This document shows, in pieces, positions 1 through 8,553 of a stretch of 64,000 bases of DNA. The first letter of the stretch is position 1. The number at the start of each line of letters is the position of its first letter. The position numbers and the translations under genes were made by a program. The DNA comes from Hymenobacter artigasi (GTDB lineage: Bacteria; Bacteroidota; Bacteroidia; Cytophagales; Hymenobacteraceae): assembly GCF_012275535.1 (NCBI RefSeq), contig NZ_JAAVTK010000006.1:124001-188000 (forward strand). Reading direction: 5' to 3'. Below the pieces are notes generated by a model. It worked only from the letters and a program-made list of their open reading frames with translations, did not search any database and had not been told where the DNA came from.

Positions 1-2436
1 CGGCCCCAGCTCCTCGATGCGGCCCCGGTTTATGGAGGCGTTGCCGCTGGCCGACCAGGTGAAGTCCGGCGTCTTGAGCACGGTGCCGGCCAACTGGAAT
101 TCCAGGCCGCGGTTGGTGGTCAAGCCCACGTTCTGGAACTGCGTCTGGTAGCCCAGGGTGGGCGAAATCGGCACGTTCACGAGCAGGTCGTGGGTCGTGT
201 TGTAGTAAGCATCCACGGAGAGCTGCACGCGGTTGTTGAACAGGGCCAGGTCCACGCCCACGTTGCGGGCGGTGGTGGTTTCCCACTTCAAAAACGGGTT
301 GGGCAGGCCCGTTACCACCGTGCCCAGCGAAATGGCGTGGTTGAGCGAGTACTGGCCCAGGCCGGTGCGGTAATATTCGCTGTAGCCGAAGTCGTTGATG
401 CGGTTGTTGCCGGCCAGGCCGTAGCTCAGGCGCAGCTTCAAATCGGAAACTGTGTTCGAGAGCGACTTCATGAAATCCTCCTTCGAGATGCGCCAGGCCA
501 GCGAGGCGGCCGGGAAGTAGCCCACCCGCCGCCCAGCAGCAAACTTGGACGAGCCATCGGCCCGGAACGTGAGCGTGGCCAGGTACCGGTCATCGTAGGA
601 ATAGTTGAGCCGCCCGAACCCCGACAGCAGGTGCTGGAGCGAGGGATTGTCGCTGGTGGGCGTGGGCTGCTGGAACGAGGCCGACGGCAGCACGCCCTGG
701 TTGATATTGGCAATGGCCTGGTCGGCGGTGATATCGAGGGGCAGGAAGTTGGTTTGCACCGTCAGAATCCGGCTGCTTTGCTGGTAGATTTCCTGGCCCA
801 GCAGCGCATCAAACGAGTGCTTGCCCAGCTGGTGGGAATAGGTCAGCACGTTCGACTGGTTGATGGACAGCGCCGAGCCGGTGGCGATGGACACGAAGGG
901 CTGCAGGTTGAAGCCGCCGCCCGGCTGCCGGATGGCCGGCGAGTTGCGCCCCGAGAAGCTTTCCAGGGTCGAGTTGCCGAAATCGAAGCCCACTGTGGAG
1001 CGGAAGGCCAAGTCCTTAGTGAAGTTGTAGGTGGCATTGGCGGCCAGGTTCAGGGTGCGCTGCTTGTCGTGGCGGATGTCGCTGCCAATGGCCAGAATAG
1101 GATTTACCAGCGTGGTATTGGAAGCGAAGGTTTCGTCGAGCGTGCTGGGGTCGAGGCCGCCGGGCAGGTTGATAGCCAGCGGGATATATTCGATGGAGTT
1201 GCGCAGGCGCGTGGTGGTGGTCGAAAGCTGCGACGAGGTGCCCAGGCCTTCCACCTTCTGGTCGTTGAAGCGCACGTTGATGCCGAAGCGGAATTTCTCG
1301 GTGGCCTTGTTATCAAAGCGGAAGTTCACCAGGTTGCGGGTGAAGCCCGAACCCAGCTGAATGCCGTCCTCGTTGTTGCGGGTCAGGCTGAGGGCGTAAG
1401 TGGTGTTGTTGCCGCCGCCCGAGAGCGAGATGTTGTGCGTCTGCTGGAAGGCATCGCGGCCAAACACCTGGTCCTGCCAGTCGAGGAAGGGCGAGTTGCG
1501 GCTCTGGTTCAGCGTGTCGCTGTTGTAGATTTTCGATTTGAAGAACAATTTGTAGGTGTTCAGACCGCCAAACGTGGTGGAGTTGCCGGCGGCGCGGTCA
1601 ATGTTCAGGGCGCGCTCGTACTGGTAGTTCACAAAGTCGGCGGGCTGCATCACGCCCAGCTTGCGCGACAGTTGGCGCACGCCCGCGAAGCCGTTGTAGG
1701 CCACCACCAGCTTGCCTTCCTTGCCGCCCTTGGTGGTGATGATGACCACGCCGTTGGCGCCGCGCGCGCCGTAGATGGCGGTGGCGGCGGCGTCCTTCAG
1801 CACGTCCACCGACTGAATATCCTGGGGCGAAATCACGTTCAGGGCATTTTCTACCTGCACGCCGTCCACCACGTACAGCGGCGAGTTGTCCTGCGTCACC
1901 GACCCGCCACCGCGAATGCGAATGTTCACGTTCTGGTTGCCGGGCGTGCCTTCCGAGCTCGTGACCTGCACGCCGGCCAGCCGGCCGCTCAGGGCCTCGG
2001 CGGCCGAGTTCACCGGCACGTCCTTAATCTGCTGCGCGCTCACCGACGACACCGAGCCCGTCACATCGCGCCGCTGCACGGCCTGGTAACCAATCACCAC
2101 CACATCGTCGAGCTGCTTGGCGTCCACGGCCAGCGTCACGTCAATCTGGCTTTGGCTGCCCACGGCCACTTCCTTGTTGGCATAGCCCACAAAGCTGAAG
2201 CTGAGCGTGACGGCCCCGGTGGCGGGCACGGTCACCTCATAGCCCCCATCAACGCCGGTCGAGGCCCCGTTGCTGGTGCCTTTCACCAGCACGGTCACGC
2301 CGGGCAGGCCCTCTTTCGAATCGGAAGCCCGCACCGTGCCCGTGAGGCGGCGCGTGGCCTGTGCCCAGGCCCGGGGGCCATGCGCCAGGCTGCTGATGAG
2401 TATCAGCCAGAAGAGTAGAAAGTAGCGGTTTTTCAT
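1..2436 (-). CDS. SusC/RagA-type TonB-linked outer-membrane receptor (C-terminus outside window)
   Basis: TonB-dependent outer-membrane barrel of the SusC/RagA family, which normally works with a SusD-like lipoprotein to take up glycans or peptides. The frame runs off the left edge, so about 812 codons are visible. Reading from 2436: a signal peptide (MKNRYFLLFWLILISSLAHG), a carboxypeptidase-like regulatory domain at about residues 27-110 containing VTVLVKGTSNGASTG, a plug domain with the family signature LKDAAATAIYGARGANGVV, then barrel strands. A susD gene would be expected beyond position 1; the substrate cannot be inferred here. The start is fixed by the signal peptide. Upstream (2500-2580) is AT-rich and holds a TAnnTTTA-like box, a plausible promoter. 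The opposite strand of this gene is open over 742 codons, but that frame is a GC-rich antisense shadow. Confidence 0.95.
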   Translation of the reverse strand, partial: MKNRYFLLFWLILISSLAHGPRAWAQATRRLTGTVRASDSKEGLPGVTVLVKGTSNGASTGVDGGYEVTVPATGAVTLSFSFVGYANKEVAVGSQSQIDVTLAVDAKQLDDVVVIGYQAVQRRDVTGSVSSVSAQQIKDVPVNSAAEALSGRLAGVQVTSSEGTPGNQNVNIRIRGGGSVTQDNSPLYVVDGVQVENALNVISPQDIQSVDVLKDAAATAIYGARGANGVVIITTKGGKEGKLVVAYNGFAGVRQLSRKLGVMQPADFVNYQYERALNIDRAAGNSTTFGGLNTYKLFFKSKIYNSDTLNQSRNSPFLDWQDQVFGRDAFQQTHNISLSGGGNNTTYALSLTRNNEDGIQLGSGFTRNLVNFRFDNKATEKFRFGINVRFNDQKVEGLGTSSQLSTTTTRLRNSIEYIPLAINLPGGLDPSTLDETFASNTTLVNPILAIGSDIRHDKQRTLNLAANATYNFTKDLAFRSTVGFDFGNSTLESFSGRNSPAIRQPGGGFNLQPFVSIATGSALSINQSNVLTYSHQLGKHSFDALLGQEIYQQSSRILTVQTNFLPLDITADQAIANINQGVLPSASFQQPTPTSDNPSLQHLLSGFGRLNYSYDDRYLATLTFRADGSSKFAAGRRVGYFPAASLAWRISKEDFMKSLSNTVSDLKLRLSYGLAGNNRINDFGYSEYYRTGLGQYSLNHAISLGTVVTGLPNPFLKWETTTARNVGVDLALFNNRVQLSVDAYYNTTHDLLVNVPISPTLGYQTQFQNVGLTTNRGLEFQLAGTVLKTPDFTWSASGNASINRGRIEELGP

Positions 2437-2683
2437 CGGAGCGAAAGGGGTTGGGTGAGATTTGGGAAATCAAAAAGCACGAACAGGGCCGATGCAACGA
2501 CGCAGAATAAGCATCTTTAAATTTATATGTATTATTGCATCAGGCCACTAAAAGTCTGGTTTTATTAATCATATGCCTAGCAAACGGCCTTTTTTAGTTG
2601 TGCAATCGTTCCCGGCATCGATGCCAGCGGGCTTCCCTCCTGCCGCCAGCAATTTGCATAGGGCCACCCCGACGCAGCGGCAC

Positions 2684-2716
2684 AAAAAAAGCCCCCGCGT
2701 GGGCGGGGGCTTTTTT
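2684..2716 (-). terminator. Intrinsic terminator of the T9SS protein gene
   Basis: GC-rich hairpin (GCCCCCGC / GCGGGGGC) with an A-tract before it and a T-tract after it, so it can act in both directions. It lies 39 nt past the stop codon of the minus-strand gene ending at 2755. The rest of 2437-2754 shows only the AT-rich leader of the receptor gene. Confidence 0.85.
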
Positions 2717-2754
2717 ACTGGCACTGGCCTGCTTCGGCCAGCTTATACCACAGC

Positions 2755-5283
2755 TTAGTTTTTCTCGATGCGGCGCACGGCGGTAACACCGTCCTGCTTC
2801 ACCTCCAGCAGGTAAACGCCCGAGGCCAGCGAAGCCGGCAGCACCAATTGCTTGTCGGCACCCAGCGCGGCTGGGGCCAGCACCACGCGGCCGGTCAGGT
2901 CGCGCAGGGCAACCGTAGCAGTACCCGCCGTGGGCAGGCTTACCGTCACGCGGTTGGCCGCCGGGTTCGGGAACACCGACAGGCCGGGCAGCGCCTGGCT
3001 GGCCAGCGTGGCCGTGCCGGTATAGTTGGCAATGGAGATATCATCGATGCTGATGCGCGTGGTGGCGACCGTGGCCGTGCTCGTGATGCGGAAACGCACG
3101 TTGCCGGTCCGGTTCACCGTGAAGGTGTAGGGCGTGAGCGTGCTGGTGAGCAGAGCCGGCGCGCCGGGCACCGTGGTGAAGGTGGTACCACCGTCGGTCG
3201 AAACTTCCAGAATGAAGGAGACCGGAGTGTCGACGCCAAACGAGCCGGCGTTCACAATCACGGTACCAGCGCCGTTGGGCTTGTCGAAGTCCATGCGGAT
3301 GAAGCCGACGCGAATGCGGGCCGATTTCAGGCCGTTGGAACGGTCGTTAAAGGCCGTGCCGATGAGGGCATCGGAGAACGTCCAGGAGCCGCTGGTCAGG
3401 GCCACGGCAGCAGCGTTGTACGACGTTTTGGTACCGGCTTCGAAGTTTTCGTAAGCGGTAGCCGTGCTCGGGTTATTCACCGTCAGGGTGAAGGCGTTGG
3501 ACGTACCGGCCGTGTTCGTTACCGACACGGGGTAGGAGCCGGCCACGGTCAGGGCGCTGGCCGGGATAACGGCCTCAATGGAAGTGGCCGTGCTGGTGGA
3601 CTGGGGATACGAAACCCCGTTGAAGTTAACCGTGGAAGTGCTGGTGAAGCCCGTACCGGTGATAACCACCGTAGTAGCGGCACTACCCGTCACGAGTACG
3701 CCGGGCGTCAGGGCCGAAACTACCGGCGTTACGACCGCAACCGTCACCGTGAAGGTGCCCGTGCTGGTAGCCGTACCGGCCGCCGTGGTCACGGTAATGA
3801 CGCCGCTGGTGGCGTTGGTGGGCACGTCAAACATTACCGACGTAGCGCTCATTGCCATAAAGTTGTTCACGGCCAAGCCGTTGAGCGTAGCACCGCTCGC
3901 GCCGGTAAAGTTGGTACCGGTTACGGTAACGGTGGTGCCAACGGGGCCGCTGGTGGGCGTGAAGCTGGCGATGGTGGGCAGGGCAGCCGCAGCCGTAACC
4001 GTACCGTTCAGGGTGATGGTCTGGCTGGTGGCGCCGGTGCTGGCCACCGTGAGCGTGCCGGCAACGGTGCTGGCCGTGGCCGCGCTGGCCAACCGTACAT
4101 ACACGGGTGTGGCAGCTACCGCGCCGCTGGCGGGCGTGAGCGATACGCTGGCGCTGAAGGGGCCGGCGGCGGCCGTGGCCACTTCGTAGCCCGTTGAAGC
4201 CGTCACGACGAGGTTGGCCGTGAGGGTGCTGCCGCTAACGGTAACCGTTTGAGTGGCCGAAGCGGTATTGGTGGTGGTAGCAAACGTGAGCGGGCCGGCT
4301 GGCGTAGCCGTGACGGAAGCCGTGGCCACCGTGCCGCAGGCGCTGGTGTTCAGGGGAGTATCGGTAGCCGTGAGCACCAGGGGCGTGGTGATGCCGCCGG
4401 TGGGGTTTACCGTATTGGCACCGCTGGGCCATACGCCGGTGGTGCTGGAAGCGCAGCCTACCACCGAGTTATCAACAATGGAGCGCTGCTCTACGCGGCG
4501 CACGCCGGTGGCGAGGGTGTTGGGAACCACGGTGGTGTAGGAGCCGCCGGTGGTGCTGTACGTGTAGGGAGTGGCACCAGTTTGGGTGGTGCCGGTGGCT
4601 ACGCCAATGCTTTCGACCACGGCCCCGCTCAGCGGGCGGCCGGTGCCGGCTACGTTGTCATAGGTAAACACCACGTTGTTGGGCGTGGCCGACGACGAGC
4701 CGGTGAGCAGGGTGCCGTTGGTGGCCCCGGCCCCCGACAGGAAGCCCAGCAGGGTGATGCTCTGGTTGAGGGCCCGACGGGCTATTACGGTAGTCGGGGT
4801 GGCATCGGTAGCCAGCGTGATGGTGGGGAACAGGACCGTGCCCGGCGTCTGGAAACGGGTGGCGTTGTTCGAGTTCACGAAGAAAAACCAGCCCGTGTAG
4901 CTACCCGAGGCGTCGGTGGTGAAGGTGGCATACGAGCCGACCGTAGACAGGCTGCCCGTGCTGGACGTGGTGTAGGTAGTGGTGGCCGGCGTGGTGCCCG
5001 GCGTGGCCAGCAGCACAATGCCCGCGCCGGAAGCCGAAGCGCCAAATTCCGATTGCGTAGCGGCCTGCACGTAGTAGCGGTACAGCGTGCTGGCGGTGAG
5101 GTTGGTGAGCGTAGCGCGGAAGGCTACTGCCAGGCGTGGGCCGGGAAAGGTAGCCGTGCCGCTGTTGTTGCCATTGCTCAGATACTGAGGCACTACCACC
5201 CCGGTAAAGTCGGCCTGGGTAAGCGCTTGGGCCCAGCTGCCTAGCGGCATAAGTGCCAGCAGCGAGAGAAGAAGTCTTTTCAT
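2755..5283 (-). CDS. Secreted IPT/TIG-domain protein with T9SS type A sorting tail
   Basis: 842-residue exported protein. A signal peptide (MKRLLLSLLALMPLGSWAQA) is followed by a Ser/Thr/Ala-rich N-terminal half. Two IPT/TIG immunoglobulin-like domains follow near residues 435-610 (PTIASFTPTSGPVGTTVTVT, then TPVVSALTPGVLVTGSAATT), then a beta-sandwich-like segment. The C-terminal ~80 residues have the T9SS type A pattern (SVFPNPAANRVTVSLP ... GVYLLEVKQDG ... RRIEKN). It should cross the outer membrane by the type IX system and be anchored or released at the surface. No catalytic domain was recognised, so an adhesin or structural role is likely. It is a single gene with its own promoter box (5337-5344) and terminator (2684-2716). 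Confidence 0.88.
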   Translation of the reverse strand: MKRLLLSLLALMPLGSWAQALTQADFTGVVVPQYLSNGNNSGTATFPGPRLAVAFRATLTNLTASTLYRYYVQAATQSEFGASASGAGIVLLATPGTTPATTTYTTSSTGSLSTVGSYATFTTDASGSYTGWFFFVNSNNATRFQTPGTVLFPTITLATDATPTTVIARRALNQSITLLGFLSGAGATNGTLLTGSSSATPNNVVFTYDNVAGTGRPLSGAVVESIGVATGTTQTGATPYTYSTTGGSYTTVVPNTLATGVRRVEQRSIVDNSVVGCASSTTGVWPSGANTVNPTGGITTPLVLTATDTPLNTSACGTVATASVTATPAGPLTFATTTNTASATQTVTVSGSTLTANLVVTASTGYEVATAAAGPFSASVSLTPASGAVAATPVYVRLASAATASTVAGTLTVASTGATSQTITLNGTVTAAAALPTIASFTPTSGPVGTTVTVTGTNFTGASGATLNGLAVNNFMAMSATSVMFDVPTNATSGVITVTTAAGTATSTGTFTVTVAVVTPVVSALTPGVLVTGSAATTVVITGTGFTSTSTVNFNGVSYPQSTSTATSIEAVIPASALTVAGSYPVSVTNTAGTSNAFTLTVNNPSTATAYENFEAGTKTSYNAAAVALTSGSWTFSDALIGTAFNDRSNGLKSARIRVGFIRMDFDKPNGAGTVIVNAGSFGVDTPVSFILEVSTDGGTTFTTVPGAPALLTSTLTPYTFTVNRTGNVRFRITSTATVATTRISIDDISIANYTGTATLASQALPGLSVFPNPAANRVTVSLPTAGTATVALRDLTGRVVLAPAALGADKQLVLPASLASGVYLLEVKQDGVTAVRRIEKN

Positions 5284-5336
5284 AAAGAGAAGGTTGTGGT
5301 GAAGAACAGGTGAAAAAAGGAGTGACTCTTAAGCTG

Positions 5337-5344
5337 TAAAGGTA
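5337..5344 (-). promoter_or_regulatory. Bacteroidota -7 box (TACCTTTA)
   Basis: TACCTTTA on the minus strand, one base from the Bacteroidota consensus TAnnTTTG, 53 nt upstream of the start codon at 5283. Confidence 0.5.
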
Positions 5345-5388
5345 GCGCGGGTGGTGTTACCAAGGTGTGAATTGAGGGCCCGCCTATC

Positions 5389-6237
5389 CTAATCCCACAG
5401 GGGATAATGCTCTAAATGTACTTCCTGCTCGAAGAAAATTCGCGTGCTTTCCTCAAATGAGCGGGTGAAGTCCGACACATAGAAGTGGTGGGCCGGGGGT
5501 ATTTCCGACACGGGTGCCAGCAGGCCGTGGGCGGCCAGGTAGGCTTCGGTATCGGCCGCTACCACGTCGGACGCGTCCAGCACATCGACCCCACCGGCGT
5601 AGAAGCGGGCAATCTGCTCCTTTATTAGCGGGTAGTGCGTGCAGGCCAGCACCAGCGCGTCGATGTTGGCCAGGTCGGGCTGGCTGAGGTAAGTGGCAAT
5701 GATGTCGTCGGAAATAGCGTTTTTGAAGAAGCCTTCCTCAATCATGGGCACCAGCAGCGGGGTGGCCAGCGAGTGCAGGTCCACGCCGGCGTTCAGGTCG
5801 TCGACCTTCTTCTTGTACACGTTGGAGTTCACCGTCTGCTTCGTGCCAATGAGGCCCACCCGGCGGCCGGCGTAGGCGCGGCCCAGATGCGCCACAATAG
5901 GGTCAATCACGCTCAGCACCTGCGCTTTGCTGCCCACGTACTCGCGCACCAGCTCGTAGGCCGCCGCCGAGGCCGAGTTGCAGGCAATGACAATCAGCTT
6001 GCAATTCTGGCGCAGCAACAGGTCACAAATCTTAACCGAATAGGCCTGAATGGCGGCCGTGCTTTTATCGCCGTAGGGCAGGTGGGCGGTGTCGCCGAAG
6101 TACACGATTTGCTCGTGGGGCAGGCGGCGCGCCACGGCCCGCGCCACCGTGAGGCCGCCAATACCGGAGTCGAACATGCCAATGGGCCGGGCGGCCAAAG
6201 CCGCCGAAACGGCCGGCGCGGAAGCAGCAGTAGTCAT
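5389..6237 (-). CDS. murI: Glutamate racemase
   Basis: Cytoplasmic cofactor-independent racemase that converts L- to D-glutamate for peptidoglycan. With the start at 6237 the protein has 282 residues, typical of the family. The two catalytic cysteines are visible: Cys86 in IACNSAS and Cys199 in LACTHYPLI. The N-terminal signature DSGIGGLTV is at residues 23-31. The frame stays open 45 codons further upstream to 6372, but that extension is not family-like, and a perfect TACCTTTG box sits only 4 nt before the 6237 start, which argues for this start. It is transcribed away from the small gene at 6438. Confidence 0.96.
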   Translation of the reverse strand: MTTAASAPAVSAALAARPIGMFDSGIGGLTVARAVARRLPHEQIVYFGDTAHLPYGDKSTAAIQAYSVKICDLLLRQNCKLIVIACNSASAAAYELVREYVGSKAQVLSVIDPIVAHLGRAYAGRRVGLIGTKQTVNSNVYKKKVDDLNAGVDLHSLATPLLVPMIEEGFFKNAISDDIIATYLSQPDLANIDALVLACTHYPLIKEQIARFYAGGVDVLDASDVVAADTEAYLAAHGLLAPVSEIPPAHHFYVSDFTRSFEESTRIFFEQEVHLEHYPLWD

Positions 6238-6241
6238 GAGG

Positions 6242-6249
6242 CAAAGGTA
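6242..6249 (-). promoter_or_regulatory. Promoter box TACCTTTG abutting the murI start
   Basis: Perfect TAnnTTTG box on the minus strand, separated from the murI ATG (6235-6237) by 4 nt (CCTC). With the usual box-to-start distance, transcription would begin at or within a few bases of the ATG, giving a leaderless or near-leaderless mRNA. Confidence 0.55.
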
Positions 6250-6437
6250 GCCGAAGGCCGGTTGTTGGTTTCGTTCAGCCGCTCCTTTCGGGCGTGCAGC
6301 GAACCAACGGGCAGAATACGTGGCATGATGGCCCACCAAATCGCCGCCCAGCAGCGCATGTTGCCGGACCACAGGCCACGGTAACTGCCAACTAAACCCT
6401 ATATTTCCGCCTCATTATCCGCTCAACTCTTTTTGCT

Positions 6438-6665
6438 ATGAGCACCATTCTAGCCGAAATCGACGACGCGCTGGCCGCACACGACGCCCAACTGGGCCGC
6501 CCCGTGGCTATTTACCTGGGCGAGCGCAAGCTCACCCAGCTCACCCTGGATGCCGCCCGCGCCGCCCTCCCCGAACTCAGTACCGACGCCGGCCGGCCCC
6601 TCGCCTACCGCCACTTGGAGCTGCTACGCGACGAAGTGAACCTCGACGGCCTGCGGGTGATATAG
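6438..6665 (+). CDS. Small conserved-looking hypothetical protein (75 aa)
   Basis: 75-residue acidic, soluble protein (MSTILAEIDDALAAHD...), no signal peptide or membrane segment. The composition (balanced codon use, the sequence GRPVAIYLGERK, and predicted helix-strand alternation) looks like a real gene. I do not recognise the family. A TATATTTC box lies about 34 nt upstream, a plausible promoter. Its stop codon (6663-6665) overlaps the first base pairs of an inverted-repeat element shared with the convergent esterase gene. Confidence 0.65.
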   Translation: MSTILAEIDDALAAHDAQLGRPVAIYLGERKLTQLTLDAARAALPELSTDAGRPLAYRHLELLRDEVNLDGLRVI

Positions 6666-6818
6666 TAAATGAGCAATTGAGTAAATGAGTAATTTACCAG
6701 AACTTGGCTATATGTATAATAGCGCTTGTCATCCATTTCGTGCATATCAAATCACTGTTAATCAGTAATTTTTCGCACGCGCCGACATGGAGCTACTTTA
6801 CTCATTTACTCATTTACC
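6664..6818. repeat. Short-unit inverted repeat, copy H (8-nt units)
   Basis: Left arm about 6664-6698, right arm about 6795-6818, in opposite orientation. The left arm reads as 8-nt units AGTAAATG, AGCAATTG, AGTAAATG, AGTAATTT (pattern X-Y-X-X'). The right arm carries the complementary units. The arms reach into the stop codons of both convergent flanking genes: TAG 6663-6665 and the esterase TGA at 6810-6812. No gene lies in the loop of about 96 nt. This is the only copy seen with an 8-nt rather than 7-nt period. Confidence 0.7.
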
Positions 6819-7508
6819 ACTTACCGCCAGCAGCGGCTGGAGTACCGCCCACACTGTACGCGCTACGATGCGGTGGCCGGCCGCCGTGGGGTGAATGCCG
6901 TCGGCCTGGTTCAGGCTGCGGTCGCCGCCCACGCCTTCGAGCAGGAAGGGAATGAGGACGAGGTGGTTTTTGGCGGCGATTTGCTGGTAGATGGCTTTGA
7001 AATCATTGGCGTAGGCCTGGCCCATGTTGGGTGGAATCTGCATGCCGGCCAGCACGATTTGCGCGCCGGGGCTGCGCCGCCGCACCGTGTCGATGATGCC
7101 CTGCAGATTTTCGCGGGTAGCCGAGAGCGGCAGGCCGCGCAGGCCGTCGTTGCCGCCCAGCTCCAGCACGAATATGTCGACGGGCTGCTTCAGAATCCAG
7201 CCCACGCGGCTGCGGCCGCCGGCGGTGGTTTCGCCGCTCAGGCCGGCGTTTATCACCTCGTAACCGAGTTTGAGGGAGTCGAGTTTATCGCCAATCAGGC
7301 CCGCGAAGGCTTCTTCAGGCTCTACGCCGTAGCCGGCGGTGAGGCTGTTGCCGAAAAACAGCAGGCGCTTGGTGGCCGTTTTGGCTGCAGCCGGGGCAGT
7401 GGCTACCGGCGCAGCTGAAGTAGCCGGCTGCTCGGCCGCGGGGCCGGCGTTGCAGGCGGTGAGGGCCAGCCCGAGCAGGGCGGCGAAGGGCAAATGCAGA
7501 AATTTCAT
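6810..7508 (-). CDS. tesA: GDSL/SGNH arylesterase-lysophospholipase lipoprotein (TesA-like)
   Basis: 232-residue SGNH hydrolase with a lipoprotein signal (MKFLHLPFAALLGLALTACN), so probably acts from the cell envelope on acyl esters. Family blocks are present: LLFFGNSLTAGYG (GNSL in place of GDSL, with the catalytic serine), LELGGNDGLRG (block III) and DGIHPTAAGH (catalytic Asp/His). The start at 7508 is chosen because the signal peptide begins there; a start 6 codons upstream is possible. The last codons and stop (G-K-stop) are encoded by an arm of repeat copy H. It is divergent from an ABC ATPase gene, the same arrangement as tesA next to ybbA-ybbP in E. coli. Confidence 0.88.
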   Translation of the reverse strand: MKFLHLPFAALLGLALTACNAGPAAEQPATSAAPVATAPAAAKTATKRLLFFGNSLTAGYGVEPEEAFAGLIGDKLDSLKLGYEVINAGLSGETTAGGRSRVGWILKQPVDIFVLELGGNDGLRGLPLSATRENLQGIIDTVRRRSPGAQIVLAGMQIPPNMGQAYANDFKAIYQQIAAKNHLVLIPFLLEGVGGDRSLNQADGIHPTAAGHRIVARTVWAVLQPLLAVSGK

Positions 7509-7624
7509 AAGCAGCGTTTGGGGCACGAAACCGTAAAGCCAGAAAACATGCCGGCGGTTTCAACGTCTTAGGTAACGAACGGGCGGCGGCGCGGTTGTGT
7601 AGTGAGCAGCTTGACCAACCACAA

Positions 7625-7756
7625 GAACGTCATGCCGAGCGTAGCCGAGGCATCTCGCATGCCATCGCTAATTCCTTTTCATCCGAAGGCCGGCGTAGCC
7701 AACGATTGATTCACTGCTGCACGCGAGATGCTTCGGCTACGCTCAGCATCACGTTC
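7625..7756. repeat. GTCATGC-type long inverted repeat, copy 1
   Basis: 34-nt arms (7625-7658 and 7723-7756) beginning GAACGTCATGC and ending GCATCTCGC, 3 mismatches between arms, 64-nt loop. It fills the gap between the divergent esterase and ABC ATPase genes (7509-7817) and so lies in their shared promoter region. The same core recurs at 32124, 38021, 50537, 51464 and, decayed, 53427. Confidence 0.8.
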
Positions 7757-7817
7757 CGTTTTTTCCTCCCCCAATTCCCTCCTACCCGCCTACCCCCACA
7801 CCCTCCTGCCCCAATCA

Positions 7818-8537
7818 ATGTCCATCCTCCGCGTCGAAAACCTCACCAAAACCTACCCCAGCGCCGGCCAGCCGCTTACGGTGCTCCACGGCGTCAGCTT
7901 CGAGCTGGCCGCCGGCGACACCTTTGCTATTGTGGGCTCCTCGGGCTCGGGCAAAACCACGCTGCTGGGACTCTGTGCCGGGCTCGACCGCGCCACTTCG
8001 GGCAGCGTGTGGCTGAATAACATTCAGCTCGATAACCTGAGTGAGGACGAGCGCGCCGCCGTGCGCAACCAGCACGTCGGCTTCATTTTCCAGAACTTCC
8101 AGCTCCTGCCCACCCTCACGGCCCTCGAAAACGTGCTGGTGCCGCTGGAGCTGCGCGGCCAGCGCGGAGCCACCAAAACTGCCCTCGACCTGCTCGACCG
8201 CGTGGGCCTGGCCGCCCGCGCCGGCCACTACCCCGCCCAACTCTCCGGCGGCGAGCAGCAGCGCGTGAGCCTGGCCCGCGCCTTCGCCAACCGCCCCGCC
8301 GTGCTCTTCGCCGACGAGCCCACCGGCAACCTCGACCCCGACACCAGCGAGCGGGTGGTGGACTTATTGTTCGAGCTCAACCGCGAAGCCGGCACCACGC
8401 TGGTACTCGTGACGCACGACCTGGAGCTGGCCTCCAAAACCCAGCGCACGCTGCGGCTGCGCGGCGGCAAGGTGGTGGAAGAAGTGGTAGCTAAAGACAC
8501 TTCCGAAAGCGAAGAAACCAATTATCGTTCTCAGTAA
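7818..8537 (+). CDS. ABC transporter ATP-binding protein (YbbA/LolD type)
   Basis: 239-residue ATPase subunit of a MacB/LolD-class transporter. All motifs are present: Walker A GSSGSGKTTLLG, Q-loop FQNFQLLP, signature LSGGEQQRVSLARA, Walker B VLFADEPTGNLD and H-loop LVTHD. The start at 7818 (MSILRVENLTKTYPSAG) matches the usual family N-terminus; the 30 open codons before it come from the repeat at 7625-7756. The expected partner is the FtsX-type permease at 9682-12243, now separated by an opposite-strand gene. In E. coli the corresponding ybbA-ybbP pair lies beside tesA, as here. Confidence 0.93.
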   Translation: MSILRVENLTKTYPSAGQPLTVLHGVSFELAAGDTFAIVGSSGSGKTTLLGLCAGLDRATSGSVWLNNIQLDNLSEDERAAVRNQHVGFIFQNFQLLPTLTALENVLVPLELRGQRGATKTALDLLDRVGLAARAGHYPAQLSGGEQQRVSLARAFANRPAVLFADEPTGNLDPDTSERVVDLLFELNREAGTTLVLVTHDLELASKTQRTLRLRGGKVVEEVVAKDTSESEETNYRSQ

Positions 8538-8553
8538 CGGACAAATACCATCA

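Noticed and set aside
190..2418. 742-codon plus-strand open frame
   Set aside because: Antisense to the SusC receptor; composition is His/Gln/Gly/Ala/Val-rich with no domain, typical of a GC-rich shadow frame.
2848..5244. Long plus-strand frames (449, 203 and 331 codons)
   Set aside because: Antisense to the T9SS protein gene; low-complexity Gly/Arg/Ala or Val/Thr sequence with no start context.
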